From positions 62,001 to 126,000 of the forward strand of contig JACJWN010000005.1 of assembly GCA_020637165.1 (NCBI GenBank): a stretch of 64,000 nucleotides of DNA. Reading direction: 5' to 3'. Under the pieces are notes generated by a model that ran no database searches, was not told the origin of the DNA, and was given only the letters and a program-made list of their open reading frames with translations. Both the position numbers and the translations under genes were made by a program. Positions 13,097-25,014 of the stretch are shown one piece after another. Origin of the DNA: Mycolicibacterium sp. GTDB taxonomy: Bacteria > Actinomycetota > Actinomycetes > Mycobacteriales > Mycobacteriaceae. How positions within the stretch are numbered: the stretch's first letter is position 1; each line of letters begins with the position of its first letter.

Positions 13097-13965
13097 CGAT
13101 CACCACCAACACCAAGGCGGCGGTTCTCGCCGAGGCGCTTCCGTGGCTCAAGGCCCTGCACGACAAGATCGTCGTGGTCAAGTACGGCGGCAACGCCATG
13201 ACCGACGAGAGGCTCAAGGCCGCGTTCGCCGCCGACATGGTGTTCCTTCGCAATGTCGGCATCCACCCCGTGGTGGTGCACGGGGGCGGGCCGCAGATCA
13301 GCGCCATGCTCAAAAGACTCGGTATCCCCGGAGAGTTCCGGGGCGGCTTCCGGGTAACCACACCCGAGGTTCTCGACGTCGCCAGAATGGTGCTCTTCGG
13401 GCAGGTCGGCCGGGAGCTGGTGAACCTGATCAACGCCCACGGCCCCTACGCCGTCGGCATCACCGGCGAGGACGCGCACCTTTTCACCGCGGTGCGGCGA
13501 AGCGTCTCGGTCGACGGTGTGGACACCGACATCGGCCTGGTCGGCGACGTCGAACGGGTCAACACCGAAGCGGTCCGCGACCTCATCACGGCCGGCCGCA
13601 TCCCGGTCGTCTCGACCATCGCCCCGGACAGTGGCGGCGTGGTCTACAACATCAACGCCGACACCGCGGCCGCCGGCCTCGCCGCCGCGCTCGGCGCGGA
13701 GAAGTTGCTCATGCTCACCGATGTGGAGGGGCTCTACACCCGGTGGCCGGATCGCGACTCACTGGTCAGCGAGATCGACACCGCTGCTCTGACCCAGCTG
13801 TTGCCCAGGCTCGAGGAGGGCATGGTGCCCAAGATCGAGGCCTGCCTGCGGGCGGTGGGCGCCGGCGTGCCCAGCGCCCACGTCATCGACGGGCGGGTTG
13901 AACACTGCGTTCTCGTCGAGTTGTTCACCGACGAGGGCACCGGCACCAAGGTGGTGCCCGGGTGA
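13093..13965 (+). CDS. argB: Acetylglutamate kinase
   Basis: Phosphorylates N-acetylglutamate, the arginine-inhibited step in organisms that recycle acetyl groups. The 290 residues match the family. VVKYGGNAM (about 33-41) and VVHGGGPQI (about 62-70) are the two Gly-rich nucleotide/substrate loops of the amino-acid kinase fold. An N-terminal helix precedes the core, as in arginine-sensitive enzymes. It starts in the argJ stop (ATGA) and ends in the argD start (GTGA). Confidence 0.97.
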
Positions 13966-15158
13966 CCGCGCCAAATCTTCTCGGGAGCCAACTGCTGGAG
14001 CGCTGGCGTGCCGTCATGATGGACAACTACGGCACCCCGGCGCTGGCCCTGGCCTCAGGTGACGGGGCGGTCGTCACCGACGTCGACGGCCGGACCTACC
14101 TGGACTTGCTCGGTGGCATCGCGGTCAACGTCCTCGGACACCGCCACCCGGCCATCATCGACGCCGTCACAGCCCAATTGGGCACCCTCGGACACGTCTC
14201 CAACCTCTACGCCACCGAACCCGGCGTAGCCCTCGCCGAGGCGCTCGTCGGGCATCTGGGGACACCCGCGCGCGCCTTCTTCTGCAACTCCGGAGCCGAG
14301 GCCAACGAGGTGGCCTTCAAGATCACCCGGCTGACCGGCCGCACCAAAATCGTTGCCGCACAGGGTTCTTTCCACGGCCGCACCATGGGCGCCCTGGCGC
14401 TCACCGGTCAGCCCGCCAAGCAGGAACCCTTTCGCCCGCTTCCCGGCTACGTCACCCACGTGCTCTATGGGGATGTCGCCGCTCTGGAGGCGGCGGTCAC
14501 CGACGATACCGCCGCGGTGTTCCTGGAACCGATCATGGGGGAGGGCGGCGTGGTCGTCCCGCCGGACGGCTATCTGGCAGCGGCGCGGGCGATCACCAGC
14601 CGCCACGGCGCCCTGCTGGCCGTCGACGAGGTGCAGACCGGGGTCGGGCGGACCGGCGACTTCTTCGCCCATTCCCACGACGGGGTCACCCCGGACATCG
14701 TCACCCTCGCCAAGGGGCTGGGCGGGGGGCTGCCGATCGGTGCCTGCCTGGCCGTCGGCCCGGCCGCCGATCTGATGACGCCGGGGCTGCATGGCAGCAC
14801 ATTCGGCGGGAATCCGGTCTGCGCCGCCGCCGCACTTGCGGTGCTGCGGGTTCTCGACGAGGAGGATCTGATCAGCCGCGCCCGGGAACTCGGAAAGACG
14901 CTGCGGCACGGCATCGAATCGATGGACCACCCCATCGTCGATCATGTGCGGGGGCGCGGCCTGCTGTGCGGCGTGGTGCTGAGCGCCCCTCAGGCCAAAG
15001 CGGTCGAGACGGCGGCCCGCGACGCGGGATTCCTGGTCAACGCCGCAGCTCCTGATGTCATCCGGCTGGCTCCGCCGCTGATCATCACTGACCGGCAGAT
15101 CGACGACTTCCTCTCCGCGCTGCCTGGGGTTTTCGATGCCGCGGGAGTGCCGGCATGA
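13962..15158 (+). CDS. argD: Acetylornithine aminotransferase
   Basis: PLP enzyme converting N-acetylglutamate semialdehyde to N-acetylornithine, of 398 residues. The PLP lysine is K251 in [16 protein letters not shown]; the cofactor-binding [15 protein letters not shown] and the Asp of [13 protein letters not shown] are both present. The start GTG overlaps the argB stop. In M. tuberculosis the next gene is argF; here argR follows 22 bases after the argD stop. Confidence 0.97.
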   Translation: MTAPNLLGSQLLERWRAVMMDNYGTPALALASGDGAVVTDVDGRTYLDLLGGIAVNVLGHRHPAIIDAVTAQLGTLGHVSNLYATEPGVALAEALVGHLGTPARAFFCNSGAEANEVAFKITRLTGRTKIVAAQGSFHGRTMGALALTGQPAKQEPFRPLPGYVTHVLYGDVAALEAAVTDDTAAVFLEPIMGEGGVVVPPDGYLAAARAITSRHGALLAVDEVQTGVGRTGDFFAHSHDGVTPDIVTLAKGLGGGLPIGACLAVGPAADLMTPGLHGSTFGGNPVCAAAALAVLRVLDEEDLISRARELGKTLRHGIESMDHPIVDHVRGRGLLCGVVLSAPQAKAVETAARDAGFLVNAAAPDVIRLAPPLIITDRQIDDFLSALPGVFDAAGVPA

Positions 15159-15184
15159 CGCCGGGTCGGCGGGGGTTCCGATGA
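15155..15184 (+). other. Nine-codon ORF bridging argD and argR (possible coupling ORF or argF scar)
   Basis: An ATG overlapping the argD stop (ATGA) opens nine codons that end in a TGA overlapping the argR ATG (again ATGA). The encoded peptide, MTPGRRGFR, is not recognisable. It occupies exactly the place of argF in related operons. It may carry ribosomes from argD to argR, may be a deletion scar, or may be chance. Confidence 0.3.
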
Positions 15185-15681
15185 CCCGGTCACCGGAAGT
15201 CGCAGGCACCCGGGTGGGACGACAGGCCCGCATCGTCGCGATCCTGTCGTCGAGGTCGGTGCACAGCCAGACCGAGCTGGCCGCTCTCCTCGCTGACGAG
15301 GGAATCGAGGTCACCCAGGCGACGCTGTCGCGCGATCTGGAGGAACTCGGCGCGGTCAAGCTGCGCGGCGCCGACGGCGGCAGCGGGGTGTACGTGGTGC
15401 CCGAGGACGGCAGCCCGGTACGCGGGGTGTCTGGGGGCACCGAACGGGTGGCCCGGCTGCTCGGCGAGTTGCTGGTGTCCACCGACGCCAGCGCCAACCT
15501 CGCCGTGTTGCGTACCCCGCCCGGAGCGGCTCACTATCTGGCCAGTGCCATCGACCGTGCGGCCCTGCCGGAGGTGGTGGGCACCCTCGCCGGCGACGAC
15601 ACCATCCTGGTGGTCGCGCGGGAGCCGATGACCGGCGCCCAGTGCGTCGCCATGTTCGAGAACATCCGTCAGCACAGTTAA
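15181..15681 (+). CDS. argR: Arginine repressor
   Basis: The 166-residue hexameric repressor that senses arginine. The N-terminal winged helix (about 15-75) contains [13 protein letters not shown], the recognition helix typical of ArgR. The C-terminal oligomerisation and arginine-binding domain has [16 protein letters not shown] and [14 protein letters not shown], with the GDDT ligand motif. I chose the ATG at 15181 (MTRSPEVAG) because it gives the length of other mycobacterial ArgR proteins; an upstream start would run into argD. It lies between argD and argG, so it should be autoregulated through the ARG box at argC. Confidence 0.95.
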   Translation: MTRSPEVAGTRVGRQARIVAILSSRSVHSQTELAALLADEGIEVTQATLSRDLEELGAVKLRGADGGSGVYVVPEDGSPVRGVSGGTERVARLLGELLVSTDASANLAVLRTPPGAAHYLASAIDRAALPEVVGTLAGDDTILVVAREPMTGAQCVAMFENIRQHS

Positions 15682-15696
15682 GTGAAGGAGACAACC

Positions 15697-18415
<2,719 letters not shown>

Positions 18416-18420
18416 CGACC

Positions 18421-18441
18421 GTGGCGTCCGCTTGGCGCCAC
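18421..18441. terminator. Possible hairpin between convergent argH and the ABC-F gene
   Basis: GTGGCG at 18421-18426 can pair with CGCCAC at 18436-18441 around a nine-base loop. It lies in the 53-base gap between two convergent stop codons. There is no T-run, and the stem is short, so it is only a candidate bidirectional terminator. Confidence 0.3.
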
Positions 18442-18468
18442 CGGGTCGCCGAAGACGGCGCGGCTGCT

Positions 18469-20271
18469 TCAGCCGGCCGACTCGACCCGTTCCGACAGTT
18501 CCAGCCAGCGGTTCTCCGCGGTCTCCAGTTCGGCCTCCAGATCGCGCAGTTGCGCTGTGAGAAGGCCGATTCCGACGTGGTCGGACTGATCGTGCTCAGC
18601 CAGTTCGACGTGTTTGGCATTGATCCGGTCGGAGAGCTTGCCGATCGCCCGGTCCAGGGCTGAGACCTCTTTCTGCGCGGCGCGCAACGCCGCACCAGAC
18701 AGGCTCTCGGACTCGGCGGTCTCCGTCCGGCGGCCCTTACCCGCCTCGGCGGACGGTCGTTGCGCCGCGATCCGCAGGTACTCGTCGATGCCCCCGGGCA
18801 GGTGGCGCAGGTGGCCGTCGAGGATCGCATACTGCTGGTCGGTGACCCGTTCGAGCAGATAGCGGTCATGGGAGACCACGATCAGGGTTCCCGGCCAGGA
18901 GTCGAGCAGATCCTCAGTGGCCGAGAGCATGTCGATGTCCACATCATTGGTGGGCTCGTCGAGCACGAGCACGTTCGGCTCGTCGAGAAGGGTCAGCATC
19001 AACTGGAGGCGACGACGCTGACCGCCGGACAGATCACCGACCCGTGCCGAGAGCTGGTCACGGCGGAAGCCGAGGCGTTCCAACAGCTGTGTCGGGGTGA
19101 GCTCCTTGCCGTCCACCTCGTATCCGGCCTTCAGGCGCCCCACCACGTCGCGCACCAGGTCCTCGGCCAGTTCCGCCAGCCGACCGGACTGCTGGTCCAG
19201 CATTGCCAGCCGCACCGTCTTGCCGCGCTTGACCCGGCCGCTGTCGGGGGTGACGCTGCCGGCGATGAGGCCCAGCAGGGTGGACTTCCCCGCGCCGTTG
19301 GCGCCGACGATCCCGGTGCGCTCACCGGGTGCGATACGCCATTCCACATCCCGCAGAACGGTTTTCCCGCCGTAGGACACCGAGACGTTCAACAGGTCGA
19401 TGACATCCTTGCCCAGTCGCGCGGTCGCCAGCTTGGCGAGTTCGACGGTGTTGCGAACCGGCGGGACGTCGGCGATCAGCTGGTTGGCTGCGTCGATACG
19501 GAACTTGGGCTTGGAGGTGCGGGCCGGCGCGCCACGGCGCAGCCAGGCCAACTCCTTGCGCATCAGGTTCTGCCGCTTGGCCTCGGCCGCGGCCGCGATC
19601 CGGTCCCGCTCAACCCGTTGCAGCACATACGCCGCGTAGCCGCCGTCGAACGGTTCGACGACCCCGCCCTTGTCGGTGGAGTGGACCTCCCAGGTGGTGG
19701 TCGCCACTTCGTCGAGGAACCAGCGGTCGTGGGTCACCAACAGCAGCCCGCCGGCATTGCGTGACCAGCGTTGTCCTAGGTGTGCGGCCAGCCAGGTGAT
19801 GCCCTCGATATCGAGGTGGTTGGTGGGCTCGTCGAGGGCGATCACGTCCCAGTCGCCGAGCAGCAGCGCCGCCAACTGCACCCGGCGGCGCTGACCGCCG
19901 GAGAGCGTTCCCGCCGCTGCGTTCCAGTCGATGTCGGAGACCAGGCCGGCGACGACGTCGCGCACCCGCGGGTCGCCGGCCCAGTCGTGCTCGGGCCGAT
20001 CGCCGACCAGGGCGGAGCCCACCGAGGCCGCCGGGTCCAGGGTGTCGGCCTGGTCGAGTGCGGCCACCTGCAGCCCGCCGCGGCGGGTGACCCGACCGGA
20101 ATCCGGCGCGATCCGGCCCGTGAGCATTCCCAGCAGGCTCGACTTACCGTCACCGTTGCGCCCGACGATGCCGATCCGGTCGCCCTCGTTGACCCCGACG
20201 GTCACACCGTCGAACACCACCTGCGTCGGATACCTCAGATGCAGCGCCTCGGCGCCCAGCAGGTGTGCCAC
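18469..20271 (-). CDS. ABC-F family ATPase (Uup-like, ribosome-associated type)
   Basis: A 600-residue cytosolic protein with two ABC ATPase domains and no membrane segment. Domain 1 has Walker A GRNGDGKSS near residues 38-46 and LSGGQRRRVQL; the linker covers about 215-300; domain 2 has GANGAGKST and LSGGQRRRLQL; a charged coiled-coil of about 75 residues ends the protein, as in Uup. Both Walker B motifs end in LDEPTN. The family acts on ribosomes or stalled complexes rather than in transport; some members give antibiotic tolerance, which cannot be inferred here. The start GTG at 20271 begins MAHLLGAEALHL. Confidence 0.85.
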   Translation of the reverse strand: MAHLLGAEALHLRYPTQVVFDGVTVGVNEGDRIGIVGRNGDGKSSLLGMLTGRIAPDSGRVTRRGGLQVAALDQADTLDPAASVGSALVGDRPEHDWAGDPRVRDVVAGLVSDIDWNAAAGTLSGGQRRRVQLAALLLGDWDVIALDEPTNHLDIEGITWLAAHLGQRWSRNAGGLLLVTHDRWFLDEVATTTWEVHSTDKGGVVEPFDGGYAAYVLQRVERDRIAAAAEAKRQNLMRKELAWLRRGAPARTSKPKFRIDAANQLIADVPPVRNTVELAKLATARLGKDVIDLLNVSVSYGGKTVLRDVEWRIAPGERTGIVGANGAGKSTLLGLIAGSVTPDSGRVKRGKTVRLAMLDQQSGRLAELAEDLVRDVVGRLKAGYEVDGKELTPTQLLERLGFRRDQLSARVGDLSGGQRRRLQLMLTLLDEPNVLVLDEPTNDVDIDMLSATEDLLDSWPGTLIVVSHDRYLLERVTDQQYAILDGHLRHLPGGIDEYLRIAAQRPSAEAGKGRRTETAESESLSGAALRAAQKEVSALDRAIGKLSDRINAKHVELAEHDQSDHVGIGLLTAQLRDLEAELETAENRWLELSERVESAG

Positions 20272-20413
20272 CGCGACGACCTTACTGATGGTCAAAGCGC
20301 CTGGCTGCGGGGTATCGAGGCATTCGGGGGTCGATCGGCGGTATGCCATGATGAGCGGGCGGCCGGGGAGGGCACGCAGCGCTGGGGTTCGGCAGGGGAT
20401 TCGGCAGGGAGCA

Positions 20414-23389
20414 GTGGTGGATCTAGGATTGTCGGCAATCACCAGACCGCTGGAGCGCCTGGTGGCGACCGCCCAGAACGGCTTCGAGGTCGCCAGGTTC
20501 GGCGGACTGGAGACCGGGGCGGTGCCGTCCCCGTTCCAGATCGTCGAGAGCACCAGCATGTACAAGCTGCGCCGGTACTTCCCGCCGGACAGCCGGCCCG
20601 GCCACGCCAAGCCCGGACCGCCGGTGCTGATGGTCCATCCGATGATGATGTCGGCCAACATGTGGGACGTCACCCGCGAGGACGGGGCCGTGGGCATCCT
20701 GCACGCCGCCGGGATCGACCCGTGGGTGATCGACTACGGCTCGCCCGACGAGGTCGAGGGCGGTATGGAGCGCACCCTCACCGACCACATCGTGGCGCTG
20801 AGCCAGGCCATCGAAACCGTCAACAGCGCCACCGGCCAGAACGTCCACCTGGCCGGTTACTCCCAGGGCGGCATGTTCTGCTACCAGACCGCGGCTTACC
20901 GCCGGTCCAAGGACATCGCCAGCGTCGTGGCCTTCGGTTCGCCGGTGGACACCCTGGCCGGCCTGCCCGGCGGCCTGCCCGCCGACTTCGCCGTCGGGTT
21001 CGCCGACTTCCTCGCCGACCACGTGTTCAGCCATATCGACATCCCGGGTTGGCTGGCCCGCACCGGGTTCCAGATGCTCGACCCGATCAAGAGCGTCCGC
21101 TCCAAGGTGGAGTTCCTGTTCCAGCTGCATGACCGCGAGGCGTTGCTGCCGCGTGAGCAGCAGCGGCGATTCCTCGACCGTGAGGGCTGGATCGCCTGGT
21201 CCGGCCCGGCGGTCGCAGAGCTGCTCAAACAGTTCGTCGCGCACAACCGGATGATGACCGGGGGTTTCGCCGTCGAGGGACAGTTGGTGACGCTGTCCGA
21301 CATCACCTGTCCAGTGCTCGCCTTCGTGGGGGAGGTCGACGATATCGGCCAGCCTCCGGCGGTCCGCGGCATCAAGCGCGCCGCGCCCAACGCCGAGGTC
21401 TACGAGGTGATGATCCGGGCCGGCCACTTCGGTTTGGTGGTTGGGTCGAAGGCCGCCGCCAACACCTGGCCGACCGTCGCCGACTGGGTGCTGTGGGTAT
21501 CGGGCCGGGATCCGCGGCCGGCCAACATCTCCTTGATGAAGGACGTGGAGCCGGCCGAAGCCGACTCCAGCGGGGTGCCGTTGAACTCTCGGCTGATGCT
21601 GGGTGTAGCCCAAGGCGCCGAGCTGGCGACGTCGCTGGCCAAGGGAGCGGCCGAGGCTGTGGTCGCGGCCAACCTCTCGGTCCGGACGTTGGCCGTGGAG
21701 ACCGTTCGCACCCTGCCACGGCTGGTGCGCCTGGGTCAGATCAACGATCACACCCGCATCTCGCTCGGACGGATCATCTCCGAACAGGCCGAGGCGGCGC
21801 CCAACGGCGAATTCCTGTTGTTTGACGGGCGCGTGCACACCTACGAGGCCGTCGAGCGGCGTATCGACAACGTGGTGCGGGGTCTGATCGAAGTCGGCGT
21901 GCGTCAGGGCGGCCGGGTCGGCGTGCTGATGGACACCCGACCCAGCGCGCTGGTCGCTATCGCCGCCCTGTCCCGGCTGGGAGCGGTCGCCGTGCTGATG
22001 CCCCCGGACGCCGATCTGCAGGAGGCCACCCGCCTGGGCGGGATCACCGACGTCATCGCCGATCCGGCCAATCTCGCCGCGGCCAGCGCACTGCCGGTGC
22101 AGACGCTGGTTCTCGGCGGTGGCGAGAGCCGTCAACTCGATCTGCCCGCCGACTCCGAGGTCATCGACATGGAGCAGATCGACCCCGACGCGGTCGAACT
22201 GCCCGGCTGGTACCGCCCCAACCCGTCGTACGCGCGGGACGTGGCGTTCGTGGTGTTCAGCGCCGTCGGCGGCGGGGCCCTGGTGCCCAAGCAGATCACC
22301 AATTACCGCTGGTCGCTGTCGGCGTTCGGCACCGCATCGGCCGCGGCCCTGAACCGCAACGACACCGTCTACTGCCTCACGCCCCTGCACCACCAGTCCG
22401 GTCTGCTGGTCAGTCTCGGCGGCTCGGTGGTGGCCGGCTCCCGGATCGCGCTGTCGCGGGGACTGTGTCCTGAACGGTTCCTCGACGAGGTGCGCCAGTA
22501 CGGCGTCTCGGTGGTCACCTATACCTGGTCGATGCTGCGCGAGGTCATCGACGACCCCAACTTCACGATGTCGGGCAACAACCCGATCAGACTCTTCATG
22601 GGCTCGGGCATGCCGACCGGTCTGTGGGAGCGGATCCTTGAGGTCTTCGCCCCGGCCAGGGTAGTGGAGTTCTTCGCCACCTCCGACGGTCAAGCGGTGT
22701 TGGCCAACGTCGCGGGAGTCAAGGTGGGCAGCGAGGGCCGCCCGCTGCCGGGCGGGGGCGAAGTGGAACTGGCCGCCTACGACCCGGAAGAGGATCTGAT
22801 CCTCGAGGACAACCGGGGTTTCGTGCAGAAGGCGGGAAGCAAGGAGATCGGCGTCCTGCTGGCGAAGCCGTGGGGGCCGATCGACCCGACCGCGTCGGTC
22901 AAACGCGGGGTGTTCGCCGCGGGGGACATCTGGATCTCAACCGAGTATGTCTTCTGGCGCGACGCCGACGGCGACTACTTTCTGCTCGGCAATCGTTCGG
23001 GTCTGCTCCGTACGCAGAGAGGCGTGGTTTTCCCGGCACCGGTCACCGATGCCATCGGGGGCATTTCCGCGGTCGATCTGGCGGTGACCTACGGGGTCCC
23101 GACGCCCGACGGAACCCTGGCCGTCACCGCGCTGACGCTGCGGCCGGGAATGAGCGTGACCCCCGCCGATATCGGCGAGGCGGTCGGGGAGATGCCGCCG
23201 GGACTGCCGCCGGACATCGTTCACGTCGTGCCGGAGCTGGCGGTCAGCGCCTCCTACCGTCCGGTGGTCTCGGCCCTGCGTGCCGCCGGTGTGCCCGCGG
23301 CCGGGCGTAACGCCTGGTACCTCGACGCCGATACTGGCAGGTATAAGAGACTGACGGCCGCGGTCCGGACTGCCCTGGTCAACGACTGA
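20414..23389 (+). CDS. Fusion of alpha/beta-hydrolase (lipase/PHA-synthase-like) and acyl-CoA-synthetase-like domain
   Basis: A 991-residue protein matching, from memory, M. tuberculosis Rv1683. Residues about 40-370 form an alpha/beta hydrolase with the nucleophile S150 in GYSQGG, preceded by VLMVHPMMM, as in poly-hydroxyalkanoate synthases. Residues about 430-991 resemble an AMP-forming acyl-CoA synthetase, but the phosphate loop is degenerate (VVFSAVGGGALVPKQ instead of the Thr/Ser-rich consensus), so adenylation activity is doubtful. The family has been linked to triacylglycerol metabolism and lipid inclusions. The start is the first GTG of a GTGGTG pair at 20414, with AGGGAG just upstream. 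It is divergent from the ABC-F gene. Confidence 0.85.
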   Translation: MVDLGLSAITRPLERLVATAQNGFEVARFGGLETGAVPSPFQIVESTSMYKLRRYFPPDSRPGHAKPGPPVLMVHPMMMSANMWDVTREDGAVGILHAAGIDPWVIDYGSPDEVEGGMERTLTDHIVALSQAIETVNSATGQNVHLAGYSQGGMFCYQTAAYRRSKDIASVVAFGSPVDTLAGLPGGLPADFAVGFADFLADHVFSHIDIPGWLARTGFQMLDPIKSVRSKVEFLFQLHDREALLPREQQRRFLDREGWIAWSGPAVAELLKQFVAHNRMMTGGFAVEGQLVTLSDITCPVLAFVGEVDDIGQPPAVRGIKRAAPNAEVYEVMIRAGHFGLVVGSKAAANTWPTVADWVLWVSGRDPRPANISLMKDVEPAEADSSGVPLNSRLMLGVAQGAELATSLAKGAAEAVVAANLSVRTLAVETVRTLPRLVRLGQINDHTRISLGRIISEQAEAAPNGEFLLFDGRVHTYEAVERRIDNVVRGLIEVGVRQGGRVGVLMDTRPSALVAIAALSRLGAVAVLMPPDADLQEATRLGGITDVIADPANLAAASALPVQTLVLGGGESRQLDLPADSEVIDMEQIDPDAVELPGWYRPNPSYARDVAFVVFSAVGGGALVPKQITNYRWSLSAFGTASAAALNRNDTVYCLTPLHHQSGLLVSLGGSVVAGSRIALSRGLCPERFLDEVRQYGVSVVTYTWSMLREVIDDPNFTMSGNNPIRLFMGSGMPTGLWERILEVFAPARVVEFFATSDGQAVLANVAGVKVGSEGRPLPGGGEVELAAYDPEEDLILEDNRGFVQKAGSKEIGVLLAKPWGPIDPTASVKRGVFAAGDIWISTEYVFWRDADGDYFLLGNRSGLLRTQRGVVFPAPVTDAIGGISAVDLAVTYGVPTPDGTLAVTALTLRPGMSVTPADIGEAVGEMPPGLPPDIVHVVPELAVSASYRPVVSALRAAGVPAAGRNAWYLDADTGRYKRLTAAVRTALVND

Positions 23390-23472
23390 TCGTTATGGGA
23401 GCTGATCGGGAAGGGATTCGGGGAACGCTGTTAGGCTCTGCCGCTAGCAGACGCCCACGTTGGAGGGGATGC

Positions 23473-24174
23473 ATGACCAGATCAAGCTGGTATGGGCCAC
23501 ACCGGCCGAGGGGTGTGCTCGCTGCCGCCGTGGGAATGGCGGTTGCCGCGGGTCTGTTCGCCGGGCCGGCCGCGCTGGTGCAGGCCGAACCCGCGCCCTC
23601 TCCGGCCCCGGCCCCGACTGAAGCCGCCGCGCCGACGGAAGCCGCGACCTCCGAGTCCTCGGCATCGGGATCGGCCGCCGCGTCGTCCGAATCTGGGGCG
23701 TCCGAATCTGGGGCGTCCGGGTCGGAATCGTCCGGTTCGGGACCGTATGGGGCGGGATCGTCGGCCGCCGTCGCTGCCGGCGCGACTCAGCAGGCCCGGG
23801 GTGATGTCCTCGACCAGCTCGCCGAGGAGTACGCCGTCGGCGCCGGTGGGGGACAGCTGTCGAACCTCCTGAGAGTCTCGCTCAAGCTGCGTGCGATGGG
23901 CTTCAAGCCGTCCAAGAAGTATCTCGATGGGATCACCGCGGCGATGAAGTACCGGCCCAACCAGAATCCGCTGATCTCGGCGCTCAAGGACACCATCGCC
24001 TATCAGCAGAAGATCCAGGCCCAGACCCAGATCCTGCAGCAGGCCCAGTCGCGGCAGAATGCAAACAGTGCCGTGATGGGCGCCGGCCAGATGCCCGGCG
24101 ACAGCAACCCGGGCTACGGGCAACCGGGTGCGCCATCCCCTGTCGCGCCGGCCCCGTTGCCACCGACGCCGTAG
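23473..24174 (+). CDS. Secreted Ala/Ser/Pro-rich protein of unknown function
   Basis: 233 residues from the ATG at 23473, which follows a strong GGAGGGG site. A signal peptide covers about residues 1-38 (basic start, hydrophobic core GVLAAAVGMAVAAGLFAG, cleavage near VQAEP). Next is a Pro/Ala run and a low-complexity Ser/Gly stretch with tandem SESGA units. A conserved-looking helical domain (about 115-195: DVLDQLAEEYAVG, then LKLRAMGFKPSKKYLDGI) precedes a Gln-rich helix and a Pro-rich tail. I do not recognise the fold. Its place before the Trm112-mpg-tyrS group suggests nothing specific. Confidence 0.75.
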   Translation: MTRSSWYGPHRPRGVLAAAVGMAVAAGLFAGPAALVQAEPAPSPAPAPTEAAAPTEAATSESSASGSAAASSESGASESGASGSESSGSGPYGAGSSAAVAAGATQQARGDVLDQLAEEYAVGAGGGQLSNLLRVSLKLRAMGFKPSKKYLDGITAAMKYRPNQNPLISALKDTIAYQQKIQAQTQILQQAQSRQNANSAVMGAGQMPGDSNPGYGQPGAPSPVAPAPLPPTP

Positions 24175-24178
24175 CGCC

Positions 24179-24379
24179 GTGCTGGACCGGAGACTGCTGA
24201 GCATTCTGGTGTGCCCGGCCGATCGCGGACCGCTGCTGTCGATCGGCGACGTTCTCTACAACCCCCGACTGCGAAAGGCCTACCGCATCGAGGACGGCAT
24301 CCCGGTGCTGCTCGTCGACGAGGCCGCCGATGTCGGACCTGAGGAACACGACCGGTTGATGGCCCGCGCGGGAGCGTGA
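24179..24379 (+). CDS. Trm112-like small protein
   Basis: A 66-residue protein like the gene before mpg in M. tuberculosis (Rv1684, from memory). [15 protein letters not shown] and [16 protein letters not shown] are the two halves of the Trm112/YcaR fold. Usual members have up to four Zn-binding cysteines; only one Cys is left here, so the fold is probably metal-free. Trm112 proteins activate methyltransferases in eukaryotes; the bacterial role is unclear. The GTG start at 24179 comes four bases after the preceding stop, and the stop overlaps the mpg start (GTGA). Confidence 0.75.
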   Translation: MLDRRLLSILVCPADRGPLLSIGDVLYNPRLRKAYRIEDGIPVLLVDEAADVGPEEHDRLMARAGA

Positions 24380-24987
24380 ACGCCCAGATTCTCGAGGTCG
24401 ACCCGCTGACAGCTGCCCGACGGTTGCTGGGTGCGGTGATCACCTGCCGCGGCGTGCAGGCCGCGGTCGTCGAAGTCGAGGCCTACGGTGGCCCGCCGAC
24501 GGGACCGTGGCCCGATCCCGCGTCCCACTCCTACCGCGGCCCGACTTCGCGCAACACGGTCATGTTCGGGCCGCCGGGACGGCTCTACACCTACCGAAGC
24601 TACGGAATCCATGTGTGCGCCAACATCTCTTGCGGTCCCTCCGGTGCCGCGGCGGCCGTGCTGCTGCGGGCCGCGTCCATCCGGTCCGGTGCCACCGAGG
24701 CGCTGAGCCGGCGCGGGCCGGCCGTCGGGGTTGAGGCGCTTGCCCGCGGTCCCGGCAATCTTTGCGCCGCGCTGGGTATCACCATGCATGACAACGGAGC
24801 AGATGTGTTCGACCCCGGGGCGGCGGTCAGTCTGCAGCTGGCGGAGCGGTGTGTCGGTACCGCGGGCCCGCGGGTGGGCGTCAGCCGGGCCGCCGACCGG
24901 GCCTGGCGATTGTGGATTCCGGGGCGCCCCGAGGTGTCGGCCTACCGGCGCAGTCCACGCGCACCGCGGCCGGGCGCGGACGACTGA
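24376..24987 (+). CDS. mpg: 3-methyladenine DNA glycosylase (AAG/Mpg family)
   Basis: Base-excision enzyme removing alkylated purines. The 203 residues cover the AAG fold: [10 protein letters not shown] (catalytic Glu), [24 protein letters not shown], the intercalating-loop region YGIHVCANI, and [13 protein letters not shown]. It begins at a GTG overlapping the Trm112-like stop. Another alkylation repair gene, ogt, is on the far side of the rRNA operon. Confidence 0.93.
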   Translation: MNAQILEVDPLTAARRLLGAVITCRGVQAAVVEVEAYGGPPTGPWPDPASHSYRGPTSRNTVMFGPPGRLYTYRSYGIHVCANISCGPSGAAAAVLLRAASIRSGATEALSRRGPAVGVEALARGPGNLCAALGITMHDNGADVFDPGAAVSLQLAERCVGTAGPRVGVSRAADRAWRLWIPGRPEVSAYRRSPRAPRPGADD

Positions 24988-25014
24988 GTACGGACCATGC
25001 GAGAAGATCGACCG

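Noticed and set aside
20423..22693. 756-codon open frame antisense to the hydrolase/synthetase fusion
   Set aside because: Same GC-driven artefact; the sense protein is conserved and complete.
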